Shown here: in pieces, positions 1-8,684 of the stretch
How the letters are laid out: each line of letters opens with the position of its first letter
How positions within the stretch are numbered: position 1 is the first letter of the stretch
Assembly (NCBI RefSeq): GCF_041435355.1
Contig: NZ_CP108442.1
Span: 186,001 to 250,000 of the forward strand
Source of the DNA: Streptomyces sp. NBC_01276
GTDB taxonomy: Bacteria; Actinomycetota; Actinomycetes; Streptomycetales; Streptomycetaceae
DNA: 64,000 nucleotides
Direction of reading: 5' to 3'
The notes under the pieces: model-generated
The model's database searches: none
Told to the model about the DNA's origin: nothing
Seen by the model: the letters and a program-made list of their open reading frames with translations, nothing else
Translations under genes and position numbers: made by a program

Positions 1-1
1 G

Positions 2-778
2 CTCCCGACGGCCGCCCAGCTGAAGCTGGCGGACCCGGTGACCGTCACCGTCGCCGACGGCCACCCCGTCGGTTCCCGCAGCGCCATGGGCCTGAGCGCC
101 TTCTACTACGCACTGGTCCTGGTCGTCTGCGGCATGCTCGGCGCCAACGTGGTCAACTCCCAGGTCGACACCGCGCTCGGCTACCTGCACACCGACTTCG
201 GCCCGTTCCGCAAGCGCGAACCCGTCCAGCACACCAGCCGCGTCCGCACGCTCGCCATCGGCACGGCGCTCATGCTCGGACTCTCCCTGGTCATGGGCAC
301 CCTGGTCGAGGTCGCCACGGTCGGCATCCTCGACATGGACGCCTCCCACCTCGGCCTGCTGTGGCTCTACTCGGTCTCGACCATCGCGGTCGTCGGCATC
401 GGCAGCCTGGCCCTGTTCGCGGCCTTCGGCACCCCCGGCATGCTGCTGGCCACCATCGTCTTCGTCGCCATGGCCGTCCCCTCCTCCGGCGCCACCGTGC
501 CGGTCCAGGCACTGCCCGGGTTCTTCCGTGCCCTCTCCGAATTCGAGCCGCTGCGCCAGATCACCGAGGGCCTGCGGTCCCTGCTGTACTACGGCGCCCA
601 GGCCGACGCGGGGCTGGCCCGGGCGTGGGCCTCCATGGGCATCGCCCTGGTCGCCGCACTGGCCTTCGGCTTCGCCGTCACCCGCCTCTACGACCGCAGG
701 GGGCTGCACCGCATCCCCCACCCCGCCGACGGATCGGAGCCCGCGGCCCCGGAGGCCTCGGCACCCGCCACGGCCTGA
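2..778 (+). CDS. ABC-2-like / DUF3533-type membrane protein (3' part)
   Basis: This open frame is entered from the left edge, so the N-terminus is missing. The visible 258 codons hold a glycine-rich loop followed by about six hydrophobic segments, beginning with one around FYYALVLVVCGMLGAN, and end in a Pro/Ala-rich cytoplasmic tail. This is the C-terminal permease half seen in ABC-2-type and YhgE/Pip or DUF3533 membrane proteins of Actinobacteria, which often export drugs or lipids next to a TetR regulator. The upstream partner is outside the window, so the substrate cannot be inferred. An internal GTG at 38 is not a credible start because the reading frame stays open to the window edge and the sequence before it reads like the same extracellular domain. 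Confidence 0.75.
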   Translation, partial: LPTAAQLKLADPVTVTVADGHPVGSRSAMGLSAFYYALVLVVCGMLGANVVNSQVDTALGYLHTDFGPFRKREPVQHTSRVRTLAIGTALMLGLSLVMGTLVEVATVGILDMDASHLGLLWLYSVSTIAVVGIGSLALFAAFGTPGMLLATIVFVAMAVPSSGATVPVQALPGFFRALSEFEPLRQITEGLRSLLYYGAQADAGLARAWASMGIALVAALAFGFAVTRLYDRRGLHRIPHPADGSEPAAPEASAPATA

Positions 779-946
779 GACACGGCTCGCGATGCCCCGA
801 TCGCGTCCTCCGGGACGAACCTGACCTGACCCCCGGGCCGGCCCACACCGTGGGCCGGCCCGCGGCGCACCGCCACCGGCCGGAACCCGGGCGGCGAATG
901 TGACGCGCACCACCATCCCGGAACTTCGGTGCGGGCCTGGACGATC

Positions 947-1699
947 ATGAGCGGCATGGACGCTCGATTCCTCGGCATCTCCGATCTGGCCGGAACCCCT
1001 TCCGTGGCGGTCGTGATCGACGTCATGCGCGCCTACACCGTGGCCGCCTGGGCCTTTGCCCGGGGGGCGGAGAAGATAGTTCTGGCCGAGTCCCTGGACG
1101 ACGCCCTGGCGCTCAAGGCCCGTCACCCGGATTGGGTGGCGCTCAAGGACGGTCCGGCCGCGCCCGGGTTCGACCTGGTCAACTCGCCCGGCCTGCTGCG
1201 CTCGGCCGACCTGGCCGGACGGACCGTGGTGCAGAAGACCACGGCGGGGACGGTCGGCGCCCTCGCGGTCAAGGACGCGTCGCTGGTGCTGTGCGCCGGC
1301 TTCGTGGTGGCGGAGGCAACGGCCCGGCTCCTGCGGACACGCGGGTGCGACAGCGTCACGTTCGTGGTCACCGGCGAGGACGGCCGGGCCGATGAGGACC
1401 TGGCCTGCGCCCAGTACATCGCCGGGCGGGCCACCGGGTCCGGGACGGACCCGGCCGGATTCCTCCGCCGCGCCGGCGGGTCACGCGCCGCCTCCGAGCT
1501 GGCCGAGGGTGTGCGCCTGGGAGTCCATCCGGACGACGTCGCACTCTGTCTCGATCTCGACCGCTTCCCCTTCGCCATGGTGGCGACCCAGGAAGACTCC
1601 CTCATGGTCCTCCGCCCGTACGCGGTGCCTCCGCCCGCCGACGGGGCTTCGCCCTCCGAGGTGGGCCGGGCGACGGCCGCCGGCAACGTGACGACCTGA
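947..1699 (+). CDS. ComB-like 2-phosphosulfolactate phosphatase family protein
   Basis: The 250-residue product resembles the ComB family (2-phosphosulfolactate phosphatase, Mg-dependent, coenzyme M pathway in archaea). Seen: an N-terminal [19 protein letters not shown] strand-helix with the family Asp, a central [10 protein letters not shown] loop and a [18 protein letters not shown] segment typical of the family. Streptomyces do not make coenzyme M, so the real substrate is probably another phosphate ester and is unknown. Start choice is uncertain: ATG 947, ATG 956 and GTG 929 are in frame and none has a strong Shine-Dalgarno. The gene stands alone, 168 bases after the preceding membrane gene. 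Confidence 0.75.
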   Translation: MSGMDARFLGISDLAGTPSVAVVIDVMRAYTVAAWAFARGAEKIVLAESLDDALALKARHPDWVALKDGPAAPGFDLVNSPGLLRSADLAGRTVVQKTTAGTVGALAVKDASLVLCAGFVVAEATARLLRTRGCDSVTFVVTGEDGRADEDLACAQYIAGRATGSGTDPAGFLRRAGGSRAASELAEGVRLGVHPDDVALCLDLDRFPFAMVATQEDSLMVLRPYAVPPPADGASPSEVGRATAAGNVTT

Positions 1700-1777
1700 C
1701 GCCGCTGTTCCGCGGTGACTTCCACCAGCGGCTCGAAGACCTCCCGTCCGTCGGCCGGTGGGCGTGCCCGATGCGGA

Positions 1778-2419
1778 CTACGTCGCGCCGTCCTGGAGGG
1801 TCCCCGCGGGGGGCGTTCCTGTCGGGACGGGGGCGCACCGGGAGTCCCGCCGCGCGCGGGCCCGGTCGCGGAACCATGCGACGGCTCCCACCAGCACGGC
1901 CGCCCCGGCTCCGTAGAGGGGAAGCCACAGGGTCGTCGTGGCCGCCAGGCAGTCGGCGACGGCCTTCCCGCTCTGGTTCGCCCGGGCGTAGGCCAGAGCG
2001 GCGCCGTCGCGGCCGGCCAGGTCCGCCAGCGCGGCCTCCGTGAGGAGGGCTTCGTACCTGCCCATCTCCAGGCAACCGCTGCGCGTGCCCGGCATGGGGA
2101 ACAGCCAGGCCCAGCGCTGGAGCATGGGGGCCAGCACGATCGCCACGCACAGACCGACGACCAGCGAGTAGGCGACCAGATTGCGCGTGTACCCGGTCCT
2201 GATGCCGGGCATCCACGGCGGCCGTCCCTGGAAGGCGAGGATCACCGCCAGGAGCGTCACACCGATGAACGCGGCGAACCACTGCCAGGAGCCCTGGGCG
2301 AGCGCGAACGTCAGCACGGCGGCGAGTCCGATGCCCACGACCCCGGCCGGCCCGGCGGCTTCACGGCCCGCCCGGCCCGATGCCGGCGCTCGGGTCCCTT
2401 GCGAGCCGGGCTCGTTCAC
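1778..2419 (-). CDS. Small four-helix membrane protein, unknown function
   Basis: A 213-residue protein with four clear hydrophobic helices: two close together near the N-terminus, a third around VAYSLVVGLCVAIVLAPML and a fourth near the C-terminus, followed by an Arg-rich tail. Between helices three and four lies an about 70-residue external loop with two cysteines. I chose GTG 2419 because AGGAGGGGTC (2421-2430) sits directly upstream; the frame stays open further upstream but without a ribosome site. I do not recognise a family. It is divergent from the TetR gene at 2597. Confidence 0.7.
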   Translation of the reverse strand: MNEPGSQGTRAPASGRAGREAAGPAGVVGIGLAAVLTFALAQGSWQWFAAFIGVTLLAVILAFQGRPPWMPGIRTGYTRNLVAYSLVVGLCVAIVLAPMLQRWAWLFPMPGTRSGCLEMGRYEALLTEAALADLAGRDGAALAYARANQSGKAVADCLAATTTLWLPLYGAGAAVLVGAVAWFRDRARARRDSRCAPVPTGTPPAGTLQDGAT

Positions 2420-2557
2420 AGACCCCTCCTGCGTGATCGGGGGCACCAGCCTCCTCCCCGCGGAGCCGCGGGCCCGGGTGCCATGCCGGACGAGGGCGGC
2501 AGGCCTCCCGGATGGCCCAGCCACGGGTGGCCCGGTGCGCCAGGGAATCGGCGACTA

Positions 2558-2575
2558 TTTGACCTCAAGGTCAAA
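2558..2575. promoter_or_regulatory. Operator-like inverted repeat upstream of TetR gene
   Basis: TTTGACCT-CA-AGGTCAAA is a perfect 8-bp inverted repeat with a 2-bp centre. It overlaps a TTGACC -35-like hexamer and lies 22 bases before the TetR start. A related repeat precedes the downstream SDR gene, which supports autoregulation plus control of the SDR by the same TetR protein. Confidence 0.7.
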
Positions 2576-2596
2576 AACGCTGCTACGGTGGGCGCC

Positions 2597-3175
2597 ATGG
2601 GCAGGCCGAAGCAGTTCGATCCGGACGTGGCGGTGGAGCGCGCGATGGGCGTGTTCTGGCGCAAGGGGTACGCGGCGACGACGCCTCAGGACCTCGTGGA
2701 CGAGATCGGCATCGGCAAGGGCAGCCTCTACAACGCCTTCGGCAGCAAGCACGCCCTTTTCGAGCGGGCCCTCGCGCGCTACCGGGACTCGCAGGCCGCA
2801 TGGCTGGAGGCGCTCCTCGACCATCCCGGCTCGGCGAGGGACCGGCTGCGCGGCGCACTGGAGGCACTGGTCGAACTCGACCTGGGCGACCCGGACCGAC
2901 GCGGATGCATGGCGGTCAACACCGCCGCCGAGTCCGCCCCCTCGGACCCCGGTACGGCCGACACCGTACGCATGATGTTCGCGCGGACGGAGAGCGCGTT
3001 CCGGGCGACCGTCGAGGCGGGCCAGCGGGCCGGCGAGATCGACGGCGGGCGCGACGCGGCGGCGGTGGCCGCCTGGCTGCTCGCGACGGTGATCGGCATG
3101 CGGGTGCTGGCGAAGACCGACCGGGACGGCACGCAGTTGCGGCGGGTCGTGGACGCGGCGATGGGCGCTCTGTAG
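2597..3175 (+). CDS. TetR/AcrR family transcriptional regulator
   Basis: A 192-residue TetR-type repressor. The N-terminal helix-turn-helix is seen in AMGVFWRKGYAATT...IGIGKGSLYNAFGSK (about residues 16-50), with the usual Tyr-Asn-Phe recognition helix; the rest is a helical ligand-binding domain with a C-terminal segment ending VDAAMGAL. The domain with RGCMAVNTAAE is typical of TetR regulators placed next to SDR or oxidoreductase genes. ATG 2597 begins the conserved MGRPK start. The gene lies upstream of, and co-directional with, the SDR gene, 92 bases away. Ligand unknown. Confidence 0.9.
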   Translation: MGRPKQFDPDVAVERAMGVFWRKGYAATTPQDLVDEIGIGKGSLYNAFGSKHALFERALARYRDSQAAWLEALLDHPGSARDRLRGALEALVELDLGDPDRRGCMAVNTAAESAPSDPGTADTVRMMFARTESAFRATVEAGQRAGEIDGGRDAAAVAAWLLATVIGMRVLAKTDRDGTQLRRVVDAAMGAL

Positions 3176-3221
3176 TCCGGCGGCGCACGGCGACGGCCCG
3201 CCCCATTTTTTATGGGCTTGT

Positions 3222-3240
3222 TTTGTACCTGAGGTTCAAA
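3222..3240. promoter_or_regulatory. Second TetR operator-like repeat before SDR gene
   Basis: TTTGtACCT-G-AGGTtCAAA resembles the site at 2558-2575 (shared TTTG, ACCT, AGGT, CAAA blocks, one extra base per arm). It covers the probable -35 (TTGTAC) of the SDR gene. A small CCCAT/ATGGG hairpin with a T loop at 3202-3216 just before it may end the TetR transcript. Confidence 0.65.
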
Positions 3241-3267
3241 AACTTCGAAGAATTGAAGGAGTCCGAC

Positions 3268-4050
3268 ATGGAGCTCAATCTCGCGGGCAAGGCCGCGGTC
3301 GTGACCGGGGCGAGCCGGGGCGTCGGCCTCGCGATCACCCGGCAGCTCGTCGCCGAGGGGGTCCGCGTGGTCGGTGCGGCCCGCACGGTCACGGCCGAAC
3401 TGAAGGAGACCGGCGCCCACGCGGTCGCGGTCGACCTGAGCACTCCGGAGGGCGCCGAGGAACTGGGGACGCAGGCGCTCGCGGCACTCGGCGGCGTGGA
3501 CATCCTGGTCAACAACCTGGGAGGAGGAGACGAGTTCACCCTGAACGGGTTCCTCGCCACGGACGACGCCCTGTGGGCGCAGAGTTTCGAGGTCAACCTG
3601 TTCGGGACGGTACGCGTCACCCGACGGCTGCTGCCGAGCATCCTGGAACGCCGTGGCTCGGTGGTGAACATCTCGTCCATGAGCGCCCGCATGCCGGGCA
3701 CGGGTCCCATCGAGTACGGCGTCGCGAAAGCGGGCCTCAACGCGTTCGGCAAGGCGCTGTCCGAGGAGTTCGGCCCCAGGGGCGTACGCGTGAACACGGT
3801 TTCCCCGGGGCCGACGCGAACCGGCATGTGGGAGGACGCCGACGGTTTCGGCGCCCGCCTCGCCGGGGCGAACGGCGTCGGGCACCGCGATTTCGTGTCC
3901 GGTGTGCCGTCGGCGATGGGCATGACCACCGGCCGCATGGTCGAACCCGACGAGGTCGCCTCCGTCGTCGCCTTCCTCGTCTCGGACCGCGCGGCCAGCG
4001 TGACCGGCGCCGACTACCACGTCGAGGGCGGCGGCATCAAAACGGTGTGA
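3268..4050 (+). CDS. SDR family NAD(P)-dependent oxidoreductase
   Basis: A 260-residue classical short-chain dehydrogenase/reductase. Visible: TGASRGVG nucleotide-binding motif (residues 13-20), NNLGG in place of the usual NNAG, ISSMS with the catalytic Ser, and YGVAK (Tyr about 150, Lys four later), then SPGPTRT and a C-terminal GADYHVEGGG cofactor-side motif. ATG 3268 has GAAGGA seven bases upstream. The TetR operator-like repeat lies 28 bases before the start. Substrate unknown; the arrangement suggests an inducible detoxification or ketone/alcohol conversion enzyme. Confidence 0.92.
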   Translation: MELNLAGKAAVVTGASRGVGLAITRQLVAEGVRVVGAARTVTAELKETGAHAVAVDLSTPEGAEELGTQALAALGGVDILVNNLGGGDEFTLNGFLATDDALWAQSFEVNLFGTVRVTRRLLPSILERRGSVVNISSMSARMPGTGPIEYGVAKAGLNAFGKALSEEFGPRGVRVNTVSPGPTRTGMWEDADGFGARLAGANGVGHRDFVSGVPSAMGMTTGRMVEPDEVASVVAFLVSDRAASVTGADYHVEGGGIKTV

Positions 4051-4092
4051 GAGGCCCGCCGCTTCCGGCGCGCGGACCCGGCCGTCCCGCCG

Positions 4093-5085
4093 TCACCTCG
4101 TACCGGCGCCGAACCGGCGCCGGTACGCCGACGGAGCGACGCCGGTCTCGCGGCGCATCAGGGCGCGCAGATTGGCGGCGGTGCCGAGTCCGCTCCGCCG
4201 CGCGACCACCTCGAAGCGGGACTCGCCCCGCTCGATCAACCGGCATGCGAGGGCGAGCCGTTCCCCCGTGAGCCACGACAGGGGCGTCGTCCCCAGTTGG
4301 GCCCGGAAGCGGCGGTGCAGCGTCGCCGGACTGACCGCCGCGCGCGCCGCGAGGTCGGACACGGTCAGCACCGTGTCCAGCCGTTCCTGGGCCCAGGCCA
4401 GGACGGGCGCCAGGGACTCGTCCGGCAGGTCGGGGACGGGGCGCTCCACGAACTGGCGCTGCCCGCCGTCGCGGTGCGCCGCGAAGACCAGTCGCCGGCT
4501 CACGGAGTTGGCGACCTCCGCACCGTGGTCGCGGCGGACCACGTGCAGCCCGAGGTCGAGCGCGGCCGCGCTCCCGGCGGCGGTGAGGATGTCACCGTCG
4601 TCCACGAAGAGCACGTCCGCTTCGAGGTGGACGGAAGGGAAGCGGTCCCGGAAGGAATCGGCCCACTGCCAGTGCGCGGTGGCCCGGCGCCCGTCGAGGA
4701 CTCCGGCCTCGGCCAGGGTGAAGGCGCCGCTGCAGAAGCCGATCAGGCGGGCACCGCGCGCGTGCGCCCGTCGGACGGCGTCGAGCACGGCGGGCCGTCG
4801 GGGCACCTCCACATCGGGGCGGTTGGGGACGACCAGGGTGTCGGCCTCGTCGGCCGCTTCCAGACCGGCGACTCCGGTGAGGGTGAAGAACCCGTCTCGC
4901 ATCAGGGTGCGGGGCCCGGGAGAGCAGAGCCGGAAGTCGTAGAGATCACGGCCGAGCTCGGGTCTGCGCAGGCCGAAGACCTCGATCGCGCAGCTGAGCT
5001 CGAACGGGTTCGAGTTCTCGTCCACGATCACGACGACCCGGTGCGCGCCGGCCGCGCGCACCCCTTGCGAGGATTCTTTCGGCAT
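4093..5085 (-). CDS. GlxA/FtrA-type AraC family regulator (DJ-1/PfpI + HTH)
   Basis: A 330-residue two-domain regulator. Residues about 15-180 form a DJ-1/PfpI-like domain with the elbow motif IGFCSGAFTLAEAG; residues about 225-325 hold a double AraC helix-turn-helix (LAARAAVSPATLHRRFRAQLG and RRSGLGTAANLRALMRRETG). Such GlxA-like proteins usually activate catabolic genes in response to small metabolites. ATG 5085 is preferred over TTG 5091 because AGGA lies eight bases upstream. It is divergent from the cupin gene, 52 bases away, its likely target. Confidence 0.9.
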   Translation of the reverse strand: MPKESSQGVRAAGAHRVVVIVDENSNPFELSCAIEVFGLRRPELGRDLYDFRLCSPGPRTLMRDGFFTLTGVAGLEAADEADTLVVPNRPDVEVPRRPAVLDAVRRAHARGARLIGFCSGAFTLAEAGVLDGRRATAHWQWADSFRDRFPSVHLEADVLFVDDGDILTAAGSAAALDLGLHVVRRDHGAEVANSVSRRLVFAAHRDGGQRQFVERPVPDLPDESLAPVLAWAQERLDTVLTVSDLAARAAVSPATLHRRFRAQLGTTPLSWLTGERLALACRLIERGESRFEVVARRSGLGTAANLRALMRRETGVAPSAYRRRFGAGTR

Positions 5086-5137
5086 GTGCAATTCCTAGCA
5101 CTCACACCGGCCGTGCGTAACGCCCCAGGATGAGCCC

Positions 5138-5533
5138 ATGAGCAACGGACCCATTTCCCTCAGCGAGGCCCTGGCCTCCTTCGACGCCCTGTGGAGCCCC
5201 CGTATCGTCACGCGGGTCAACGACTACGACGTCCGCGTCGCCAAGGTCGAGGGCGAACACCTCTGGCACGTCCACGACGACACCGACGAGTTCTTCCTGG
5301 TCCTGGACGGAGAGCTGCACATCTCCCTGCGCGAGCCCGCCGGGGAGCGTACGGTCCTGCTCCCCCGGGGGTCGGTCTTCACCGTTCCCCGGGGTACGGA
5401 GCACAAGCCCCACGCTCCGTCCGGCGCCGCCATCCTGCTGTTCGAGCCCACCGGGACGCCGACGGTGGGCGATCGCCACGAGGAGGTCCCCGACCACGTG
5501 GACGCGACGACCGGCCACCCGCTCGGCACCTGA
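5138..5533 (+). CDS. Cupin domain protein
   Basis: A 131-residue single-domain cupin. Metal ligands are visible in motif 1 (HLWHVHDDTDEFFLVLDGEL: His-x-His plus Glu) and motif 2 (PRGTEHKPHAP). These proteins bind Fe, Mn or Zn and act as small isomerases, dioxygenases or metabolite-binding proteins; no specific reaction can be assigned. It is divergent from the GlxA-type regulator with a short shared promoter region, which suggests joint regulation. Confidence 0.85.
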   Translation: MSNGPISLSEALASFDALWSPRIVTRVNDYDVRVAKVEGEHLWHVHDDTDEFFLVLDGELHISLREPAGERTVLLPRGSVFTVPRGTEHKPHAPSGAAILLFEPTGTPTVGDRHEEVPDHVDATTGHPLGT

Positions 5534-5577
5534 GCCGGTGACCGGGCGGGCCGGCGGGCGGTGCGGGTGCGCGGACG

Positions 5578-6561
5578 TCAGGTCAGCCAGGGCTTCCACA
5601 CGCTCTCGTTGTGCTCCACCCACCTCTTCGCCGCCTGCTGCGGCGAGAGCTTCTCCTCGGCGATCATCAGGGACACCTCGTTCTGCTGCGCCTTGGTCCA
5701 GTGGAACTTCTTCAGGAATTCGGCCGCCTTGCCGCCCGAGTCCGCGAAGCGCGTGTTCAGGTACTTCTGCAGCGGTGTGTGCGGGTAGGCGCAGGCCACC
5801 TTCTGCGGATCGTCGGCGCAGCCTTCGGTGTACTCGGGGAGTTTCACCTCGGTCATCGGGACGCGTTCGAAGAGCCACTGGGGCTCGTACCAGTACGTCA
5901 GGAAGGGCTTGTGCTCCTTCGCGAACTGCTTGATCTGGGTGATCTGCGCGGCCTCGGAGCCGGCGAAGACGACTTCGAGGCCGAGGCCCAGGTTCTTCAC
6001 CAGCGCCTTGTCGTTCGTGACGTAGGACGGGGAGCCGTCCATCAGCTGGCCCTTGCCCCGGCTCTCCGGCGTGCGCAGCAGGTCGGCGTACTTGTCGAGG
6101 TTCTTCCAGTCGGTGACGTCGGGATGGGCCTCGGCGAAGTAGGTGGGGACGAACCAGCCGATGTGGCCCGTCACCCCGAGGTCCCCGCCGGGGGTGATGG
6201 TCTTCTTCCCTTCGACGTACCGCTTCTCCTGCTCGGGGTGGCCCCAGTCCTCCAGGATCGCGTCGACGCGGCCCTGGCTGAGGGCGTCCCAGGCGGGGAC
6301 CTCGTCGACCTGGACGGTGTCCACGCGGTAGCCCAGCTCGTGTTCGAGGAGGTAGGCGGCGACGGCGGTGTTCGACTGGGCACCGACCCACGACTGGACG
6401 GAGAGGGTGACGGTCTTCGCGCCCTGCGCCGCGGCGTACGGGGAGGACTGGCGGGTCATGTCGGCCGCCCCGCAGCCGGTGAGGGCGGCGAGGGCGGTCG
6501 TGGCGGCCAGTACGGCCGCGGCGCGGCGGCCGAGGGGGCGCCGGGGGTGTGCGGAGCGCAT
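5578..6561 (-). CDS. proX: Glycine betaine/proline ABC transporter substrate-binding lipoprotein (ProX/OpuAC-like)
   Basis: A 327-residue lipoprotein: twin-Arg-rich N-terminus, hydrophobic stretch and lipobox LTGC with Cys30. The mature part matches OpuAC-type quaternary ammonium binding proteins (SWVGAQSNTAVAAYLLEHEL near the start, ILEDWGHPE, ITPGGDLGVTGHIGWFVP, and aromatic residues such as TYWYEPQWLFE for cation-pi binding). It captures glycine betaine or a related osmolyte outside the membrane. ATG 6561 lies one base after the permease stop (TGACATG), so translation is coupled. It is the last gene of the betaine operon. Confidence 0.93.
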   Translation of the reverse strand: MRSAHPRRPLGRRAAAVLAATTALAALTGCGAADMTRQSSPYAAAQGAKTVTLSVQSWVGAQSNTAVAAYLLEHELGYRVDTVQVDEVPAWDALSQGRVDAILEDWGHPEQEKRYVEGKKTITPGGDLGVTGHIGWFVPTYFAEAHPDVTDWKNLDKYADLLRTPESRGKGQLMDGSPSYVTNDKALVKNLGLGLEVVFAGSEAAQITQIKQFAKEHKPFLTYWYEPQWLFERVPMTEVKLPEYTEGCADDPQKVACAYPHTPLQKYLNTRFADSGGKAAEFLKKFHWTKAQQNEVSLMIAEEKLSPQQAAKRWVEHNESVWKPWLT

Positions 6562-6562
6562 G

Positions 6563-8632
6563 TCAGGCCTCCTTCGCGGGCTGGGTGAGGCGGTCGAGCA
6601 GCAGGCCGAGGCAGACGATCGCGGCCCCGGCCACCAGGCCGGTGGCGAGGTCGCCCTGGGCGAGGCCGAGGACGACGTCGTAGCCGAGCGCGCCACCGCC
6701 GACCAGGCCGCCGATGATGACGACGGCGAGGACGAGGACCACGGCCTGGTTGACGGCCAGGAGCAACGCGGGTCGGGCGAGGGGCAGTTGGACCTGTCGC
6801 AGCAGTTGGGCGCGGGTCGCGCCGAGCGAGCGGACGGATTCCACGACGTTCGGGTCCACCTCGCGCAGGCCCTGTGCGGTGATCCGTACGACGGCCGGCA
6901 GCGCGTACACCACGGCGGCCGCGGCGGCCGGTGCGCGGCCGACGCCGAACAGCGCGACCACGGGGATGAGGTAGACGAACTGCGGCAGGGTCTGGCACAC
7001 GTCGAGGACGGGCCGCAGCAGCCGCTCCGCCCGGGCGCTGCGGGCGGCGCCCACGGCGATCGCGAAGCCGAGTACGAGCGTGACCGCGACGGCGGCCAGG
7101 ACCTGGGAGAGGGTGTCCAGGGAGGCTTCCCACACGCCGAGCGCTCCGACGGCGCCGAGGGCGAGGACGGCGGTGAGTGCGGTGCGCCAGGTGCCCGCGA
7201 GGAGGGCGAGCGCGCAGGCCAGCAGGAGGAGCAGCCACCAGGGGGCGGCCTGGAGTCCGGAGCGCAGCGGGTCGAGGATCCAGCCGGTGAACCGGGCGGC
7301 CCAGTCGGCGGTGCCGCCGACTACGGGGACGCCCGAGTAGAGGTGGCCGGTCATCCAGGCGACGGCCGAGTTCACCGGGTCGGCGAGGGGGACGGTCCAG
7401 GACCCGGGCCACAGGGAGCTTCCGGCGACGCGGCCCGCGACGGCGGCGGCCACCGCCACGAGGAAGGTGAGCAGCCGGCCGTACCAGCCGGAGAACACCC
7501 GCCGCAGCAGGTGCCGTTCGCGGGCGGGCACGGGGGTGGCGCCGATCCGGCGGCCCGCGGCGTCGGCGGTGCGGTCCAGTACGACGGCGAGCAGCACGAT
7601 CGGGATGCCCGCGGCCAGGGCCGCGCCGACGTCGACGGAGGCGAGGGCCTGGTAGACGCGGTCGCCGAGGCCGCCCGCGCCGATCACGGAGGCGATGACG
7701 GCCATGGACAGGCCCGTCATGATGGCCTGGTTGACGCCGAGCAGGAGCTGTCGGCGGGCGAGCGGGAGGCGGGTGGTCAGCAGTCGCTGGCGTCCGGTGG
7801 CGCCGAGCGAGGCGGCTGCTTCCAGGACGCCCGCGTCGGCGTCGCGCAGGCCGAGGGCGGTGAGGCGGGCCATGGGCGGCGCGGCGTAGACGACGGTGGC
7901 GAGGACCGCGGCGGGCACGCCGATGCCGAAGACGAGCACCATCGGCAGCAGGTACGCGAAGGCCGGCAGGATCTGCATGGTGTCGAGTACGGGACGCAGG
8001 ACGCGGTCGGCGCGCGGGGAGAGCCCCGCGGCGAGGCCGAGCAGGGCGCCCAGTACGACGGAGGCCGCGACGGCGACGGCCATCAGCGCGAGGGTCTGCA
8101 TGGTCGGCACCCACATGCCGAGCAGGCCGCAGGCGACGAAGGCGGCGGCGCAGGTCAGGGCGAGGCGGATGCCCGCGAGGCGCCAGGCGACGAGGGCGGC
8201 CAGGGCGGTGACCCCGGTCCAGCCGGCGGCGAGCAGGAGGACGTACACGGCGCGTACGGACACCACGACGGCGTTGCTGATGTGGCCGAAGAAGTAGAGG
8301 AAAAGGGGGTGGCTGTCACGGTGGTCGATGATCCAGTCGCCGGCGCGGCCGAGCGGGCCGGACAGGTCGGCCGTGAGGGCCGCGGGCCAGCTGCCGGCGC
8401 CCGGGAAGGCCACGGCGAGCGGGATCAGCAGGGCGATGGCGACGCCCATCGGGACGAGGACCCCGCGGCGCGCGGCGAGGGCGGCCAGGGGTCTGCGGGG
8501 GCGGTCCTGGGGGGCGGACGCGGTGTCGGCGGAACCCGGGCCGGCGGACCGTTCGACGGACTGCGGGGCCTGCGAAGGGGCGGCGGCGCGGGTGTGGGTC
8601 GGGGTGTGGGTCGGGGTCGGGGTCGCGGTCAC
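6563..8632 (-). CDS. proW: Glycine betaine/proline ABC transporter permease, tandem-fused
   Basis: A 689-residue protein, about twice the usual ProW length. It contains two complete permease modules, each with its own EAA loop: EAAASLGATGRQRLLTTRLP in the first half and ESVRSLGATRAQLLRQVQLP in the second, each followed by GxGGLG or GGGALG and a terminal helix. An extra hydrophobic N-terminal segment and a Trp-rich loop separate the halves. A single chain therefore probably supplies both transmembrane halves of the importer. GTG 8632 is chosen because GAGGAGG sits eight bases upstream; the Thr/Pro/His-rich N-terminus is low complexity. It lies 52 bases after the ATPase gene. Confidence 0.92.
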   Translation of the reverse strand: MTATPTPTHTPTHTRAAAPSQAPQSVERSAGPGSADTASAPQDRPRRPLAALAARRGVLVPMGVAIALLIPLAVAFPGAGSWPAALTADLSGPLGRAGDWIIDHRDSHPLFLYFFGHISNAVVVSVRAVYVLLLAAGWTGVTALAALVAWRLAGIRLALTCAAAFVACGLLGMWVPTMQTLALMAVAVAASVVLGALLGLAAGLSPRADRVLRPVLDTMQILPAFAYLLPMVLVFGIGVPAAVLATVVYAAPPMARLTALGLRDADAGVLEAAASLGATGRQRLLTTRLPLARRQLLLGVNQAIMTGLSMAVIASVIGAGGLGDRVYQALASVDVGAALAAGIPIVLLAVVLDRTADAAGRRIGATPVPARERHLLRRVFSGWYGRLLTFLVAVAAAVAGRVAGSSLWPGSWTVPLADPVNSAVAWMTGHLYSGVPVVGGTADWAARFTGWILDPLRSGLQAAPWWLLLLLACALALLAGTWRTALTAVLALGAVGALGVWEASLDTLSQVLAAVAVTLVLGFAIAVGAARSARAERLLRPVLDVCQTLPQFVYLIPVVALFGVGRAPAAAAAVVYALPAVVRITAQGLREVDPNVVESVRSLGATRAQLLRQVQLPLARPALLLAVNQAVVLVLAVVIIGGLVGGGALGYDVVLGLAQGDLATGLVAGAAIVCLGLLLDRLTQPAKEA

Positions 8633-8684
8633 GCGCACCACCTCCTCGCGTCGGGGGCGGGGGCCGCGGGACGGGCCGGGCGGG

